Positions 61,437 to 64,000 of a stretch of DNA of 64,000 bases are shown here, piece after piece. Where the stretch lies: NCBI GenBank assembly GCA_023703675.1, contig CP097974.1:725288-789287 (forward strand), given 5' to 3'. The translations under genes and the position numbers were made by a program. Numbering within the stretch: the stretch's first letter is position 1; every line of letters begins with the position of its first letter. The DNA is from SAR86 cluster bacterium (GTDB lineage: Bacteria > Pseudomonadota > Gammaproteobacteria > Magnimaribacterales > AG-339-G14). The notes beneath the pieces are model-generated. The model had not been told where the DNA came from and did no database searches. It saw nothing but the letters and a program-made list of their open reading frames with translations.

Positions 61437-63200
61437 TTATTCTTTCTCCTCAAATGTAGACTTAATTGCCAAATCGTCTAATTCTTCTTCCGAAACTTTA
61501 TCTGGAGCTTCAGTCATTAAACACATCGCTGATTGAGTCTTCGGGAAAGCGATGACGTCTCTTATTGAATCTTCGCCTGCCATCAGCATAACAATTCTAT
61601 CCAATCCAAAAGCAATCCCTCCATGAGGTGGGCAACCATATTCTAAGGCTTCCAGGAAAAATCCAAATTTTTTATTTGCTTCTTTCTCTGAAATTCCGAG
61701 GATAGAAAAAATCTTTTTTTGCTCCTCAATGTCATAAATACGCATTGAACCGCCTCCAAGTTCGTATCCATTTAAGACCAAGTCATAAGCCTCGGAAAGA
61801 GCCTTACTTGGATTCTTTTCTAAAATTTCTAAAGAACTTAAGGATTTTGTAAATGGGTGATGTGAAGGTGTTAAAGAGCCGTCAGGGGTCTCTTCAAATA
61901 CTGGAAAATCTGTAACCCATACTGGCTTCCAATCCGACTTATCAATCAAGCTCAAATCAAATCCGAGTTCTTGTCTTAGTGCTCCTAAAGAATCAAAAAC
62001 TATCTTTTTATCTCCAGCACCAAAGAAAACCGTATCGCCCTCTTTTAAATTTAATCTAGAAATTAATTTACTTATTTCTTCTTCTGATAAAAATTTAACT
62101 ATTGGAGATTGAAGACCATTTTTTAGATCACTTAAATCATTTATTTTTATGTAAGCCAAGCCTTTTGCTCCAAAATTTCCTACGAATTTTGTATACTGAT
62201 CAATTTGACTCCTTGAAAGCTCTTTATCAATTTTTAAAGCCAATAATTTACTTTTCTCATCATTTGCCGGATCTTTAAATACTTTAAAATCAGATTCGAA
62301 AAAAATATCTTTTACGTCCTCTAAGACGAGTGGATTCCTTAAATCCGGTTTATCTGATCCATACTTCTCCATAGCTTCTGAGTAGGATATTCTTGGAAAT
62401 TTACTTAATTTTACTCCTAATATAGCTTTAAATAGATCTACCATTAATTTTTCAGAAATACTCATTACTTCTTCACAAGAAGTAAAAGACATTTCAATAT
62501 CAATCTGAGTAAACTCTGGTTGTCTGTCCTTACGCGTGTCCTCATCTCTAAAACATCTAGCTATTTGAAAATACTTATTAAATCCACTTACCATGAGCAG
62601 TTGCTTAAAAAGTTGTGGTGATTGTGGAAGAGCATAAAATTTACCTTGGTTCACTCGACTGGGTATCAAAAAGTCTCTAGCTCCTTCTGGTGTTGCTTTG
62701 GTCATCATTGGAGTATCTATTTCAATGAATTCTTTTTTAGCTAAAAAATTTCTGATGAAATTATTTATATTTGAGCGCATAACTAAATTATTATGCATTT
62801 CAGGTCTTCTAAGGTCTAAATAACGGTATTTCAATCTAATTTCTTCTCCAGCCTTAGAATATTCATCTAACTGAAATGGAAGAGGTTTGCTTTTAGAAAA
62901 AATATTTAATTTATTTGCATAAACCTCAATTTCACCTGTTGCCATTTTTTTATTCTGAGTTCCATCAGGCCTTGCTTTAACCTTCCCAGTAATTTCGATG
63001 ACAAATTCATTCCTAATTGTTTCAGCAATATTAAAAATTTCTTTTTCATCTGGCTCAATAACTACTTGAACTATCTCTAAATCTTTTCTTAAATCTATAA
63101 ATATAACTCCACCGTGATCTCTTATTTTTTCCACCCAACCATTAATGGTAACGATTTTGTCTTTATCTGATAGGGATAAATTAAAAACTGAAGAACTCAT
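61437..63200 (-). CDS. aspS: Aspartyl-tRNA synthetase
   Basis: Protein of 587 aa. N-terminal OB-fold anticodon-binding domain (about residues 1-105), class II core with RYLDLRR, QSPQLFKQLLMVSG, CFRDEDTRKDRQPEFTQID and the C-terminal GIAFGLDRIVMLMAG. GAD insertion domain present, so bacterial type. Abuts fmdB and yebC without gaps. Confidence 0.97.
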   Translation of the reverse strand: MSSSVFNLSLSDKDKIVTINGWVEKIRDHGGVIFIDLRKDLEIVQVVIEPDEKEIFNIAETIRNEFVIEITGKVKARPDGTQNKKMATGEIEVYANKLNIFSKSKPLPFQLDEYSKAGEEIRLKYRYLDLRRPEMHNNLVMRSNINNFIRNFLAKKEFIEIDTPMMTKATPEGARDFLIPSRVNQGKFYALPQSPQLFKQLLMVSGFNKYFQIARCFRDEDTRKDRQPEFTQIDIEMSFTSCEEVMSISEKLMVDLFKAILGVKLSKFPRISYSEAMEKYGSDKPDLRNPLVLEDVKDIFFESDFKVFKDPANDEKSKLLALKIDKELSRSQIDQYTKFVGNFGAKGLAYIKINDLSDLKNGLQSPIVKFLSEEEISKLISRLNLKEGDTVFFGAGDKKIVFDSLGALRQELGFDLSLIDKSDWKPVWVTDFPVFEETPDGSLTPSHHPFTKSLSSLEILEKNPSKALSEAYDLVLNGYELGGGSMRIYDIEEQKKIFSILGISEKEANKKFGFFLEALEYGCPPHGGIAFGLDRIVMLMAGEDSIRDVIAFPKTQSAMCLMTEAPDKVSEEELDDLAIKSTFEEKE

Positions 63201-63485
63201 TTAAGTATCTGATTTTGGCTGATCTTTTTTAATAGATTTTTTGTTTTGATCCTGTTTCTTTTGATTAGGTTCTTTAGATTGTACTAAATTTTTCTTCTTT
63301 CCAGTTTTAAAGTCTGTTTCATACCAGCCTTTTCCATCAAGCCTAAAGCTAGGAGCTGATACAACTCTTTGTAAGTTAGATTTTTTTTCACAATCACATT
63401 TTATTTTTTTGTTTGCTTCAGAAATACTGAGTATTTTTTCAAACTTTTTATTGCATTTTAAACACTGAAATTCATAAATTGGCAT
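63201..63485 (-). CDS. FmdB-type zinc ribbon protein
   Basis: Protein of 94 aa. MPIYEFQCLKC with Cys8 and Cys11, paired with Cys30 and Cys32 (the usual C-x2-C/C-x1-2-C ribbon). After a short SAPSFRLDGKGWYETDF block comes a Lys/Gln-rich tail. Function unknown in the family. First gene of the aspS-tol transcription unit, with only 30 bp to the divergent proS start. Confidence 0.85.
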   Translation of the reverse strand: MPIYEFQCLKCNKKFEKILSISEANKKIKCDCEKKSNLQRVVSAPSFRLDGKGWYETDFKTGKKKNLVQSKEPNQKKQDQNKKSIKKDQPKSDT

Positions 63486-63515
63486 AATTGATCTCTTCGA
63501 TTAACAAATTAAACG

Positions 63516-64000
63516 ATGATTAAATCAAATATGATTAAGCCAATAGCTTCTGGTATTTATAGTTGGCTTCCGTTGGGAACCTTAATTTTAAAGAAAGTAG
63601 AAAATATAATAAGAGCCGAACTTTCTAATGGTGGTTGTCTAGAAATAATTATGCCTTTAGTTCAGCCTAAAGATCTTTGGGATCTATCAGGAAGATCAAG
63701 TGAATATGGTCCAGAATTACTTGGGTTTAAAGATAGAAATGAACGAGACTTTTATCTCGGTCCTACTCATGAAGAAATAGTTACCGAATTAGCTAAAAAA
63801 GAAGTTAAAAGCCATAAGGATCTACCAGTAACTTTTTTTCAAATACAAAATAAATTTAGAGATGAAATTAGACCAAGATTTGGGGTTATGAGGGCTAGAG
63901 AATTTCTTATGAAAGATGCCTACTCATTTGGAAGTGATGAAAAATCTATGAATGATTCCTACTCTAAAATGAAAAAAATATATAAAAATATTTTTGACAG
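63516..64000 (+). CDS. proS: Prolyl-tRNA synthetase, 5' part (runs off the window)
   Basis: Open to the window end; 161 codons visible. Features: [83 protein letters not shown] (motif 2 region), all characteristic of bacterial-type ProRS. The ATG at 63516 (or 63531) follows an in-frame stop at 63510-63512. The frame begins where the E. coli protein reads MLRAGM, so about 25 N-terminal residues normally present are missing. Confidence 0.93.
   Translation, partial: MIKSNMIKPIASGIYSWLPLGTLILKKVENIIRAELSNGGCLEIIMPLVQPKDLWDLSGRSSEYGPELLGFKDRNERDFYLGPTHEEIVTELAKKEVKSHKDLPVTFFQIQNKFRDEIRPRFGVMRAREFLMKDAYSFGSDEKSMNDSYSKMKKIYKNIFD

Overview
The window reads as one stretch of chromosome from an AT-rich, streamlined, free-living marine gammaproteobacterium of the SAR86 type. 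This placement is inferred from base composition, gene content and gene order, not from a marker phylogeny. Gammaproteobacterial gene neighbourhoods are preserved: guaB-guaA, rodZ-ispG-hisS-yfgM-bamB-der, sdhCDAB-sucCD, dapA-bamC-purC and aspS-yebC-ybgC-tolQRAB-pal-cpoB. Genes abut or overlap, no intergenic stretch reaches 300 bp, and there are no insertion sequences, prophage or CRISPR arrays.

Layout. Positions 1-12.9 kb hold an accessory, catabolic and detoxification region: an Mpo1-like protein, an Nmad3-like protein, a DAPG-hydrolase-like protein, DoxX, two GSTs, an FMN alpha-hydroxyacid oxidase, a flavodoxin-fold reductase, guaC, an enoyl-CoA hydratase/isomerase, a POT transporter, a CPBP protease, a beta-propeller lipoprotein and a dehalogenase-like hydrolase. 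Positions 12.9-19 kb hold guaAB, an MFS transporter, phhB and fumC. Positions 19-29 kb hold a class II aldolase, wecA, a HCCA isomerase, a carboxylesterase lipoprotein, an acyl-CoA dehydrogenase, a thioesterase, a photolyase, a saccharopine-dehydrogenase-like protein and a CurA-type reductase. From 43.9 kb down to 29.1 kb runs one uninterrupted minus-strand array of 17 genes: iscS-iscU-(fdx-iscA fusion)-iscX-ndk-rodZ-ispG-hisS-yfgM-bamB-der-sdhCDAB-sucCD. Divergent from iscS (44-49 kb) is a three-gene plus-strand operon for a 2-oxoacid:acceptor oxidoreductase. Positions 49-55 kb hold purC-bamC-dapA, bcp, perM and bepA. Positions 55-63.5 kb hold fmdB-aspS-yebC-nuclease-ybgC-tolQRAB-pal-cpoB-tRNA-Lys-crcB-hinT. 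The 5' part of proS closes the window.

How it fits together. The sdh-suc locus lacks sucA and sucB, while a 2-oxoacid oxidoreductase with its own NAD(P)/FAD/ferredoxin subunit sits next to the Fe-S assembly operon. The simplest reading is that this enzyme replaces 2-oxoglutarate dehydrogenase and that Fe-S supply and Fe-S demand are regulated from one shared 219-bp intergenic region. The Fe-S machinery is itself remodelled: iscR, hscA and hscB are absent from the locus, ferredoxin and IscA are fused, and the IscU motif that HscA recognises elsewhere has changed.

Most interesting points: (1) the flavoprotein subunit of the oxidoreductase begins with a domain resembling the N-terminal arm domain of phage integrases; (2) the Fdx-IscA fusion with loss of hscBA; (3) a small PD-(D/E)XK nuclease in the exact slot where relatives carry ruvCAB; (4) a perfect 297-bp in-frame tandem duplication inside perM; (5) a leader before the photolyase gene with mutually exclusive stems; (6) a tRNA-Lys whose CCA end supplies part of the crcB ribosome binding site.
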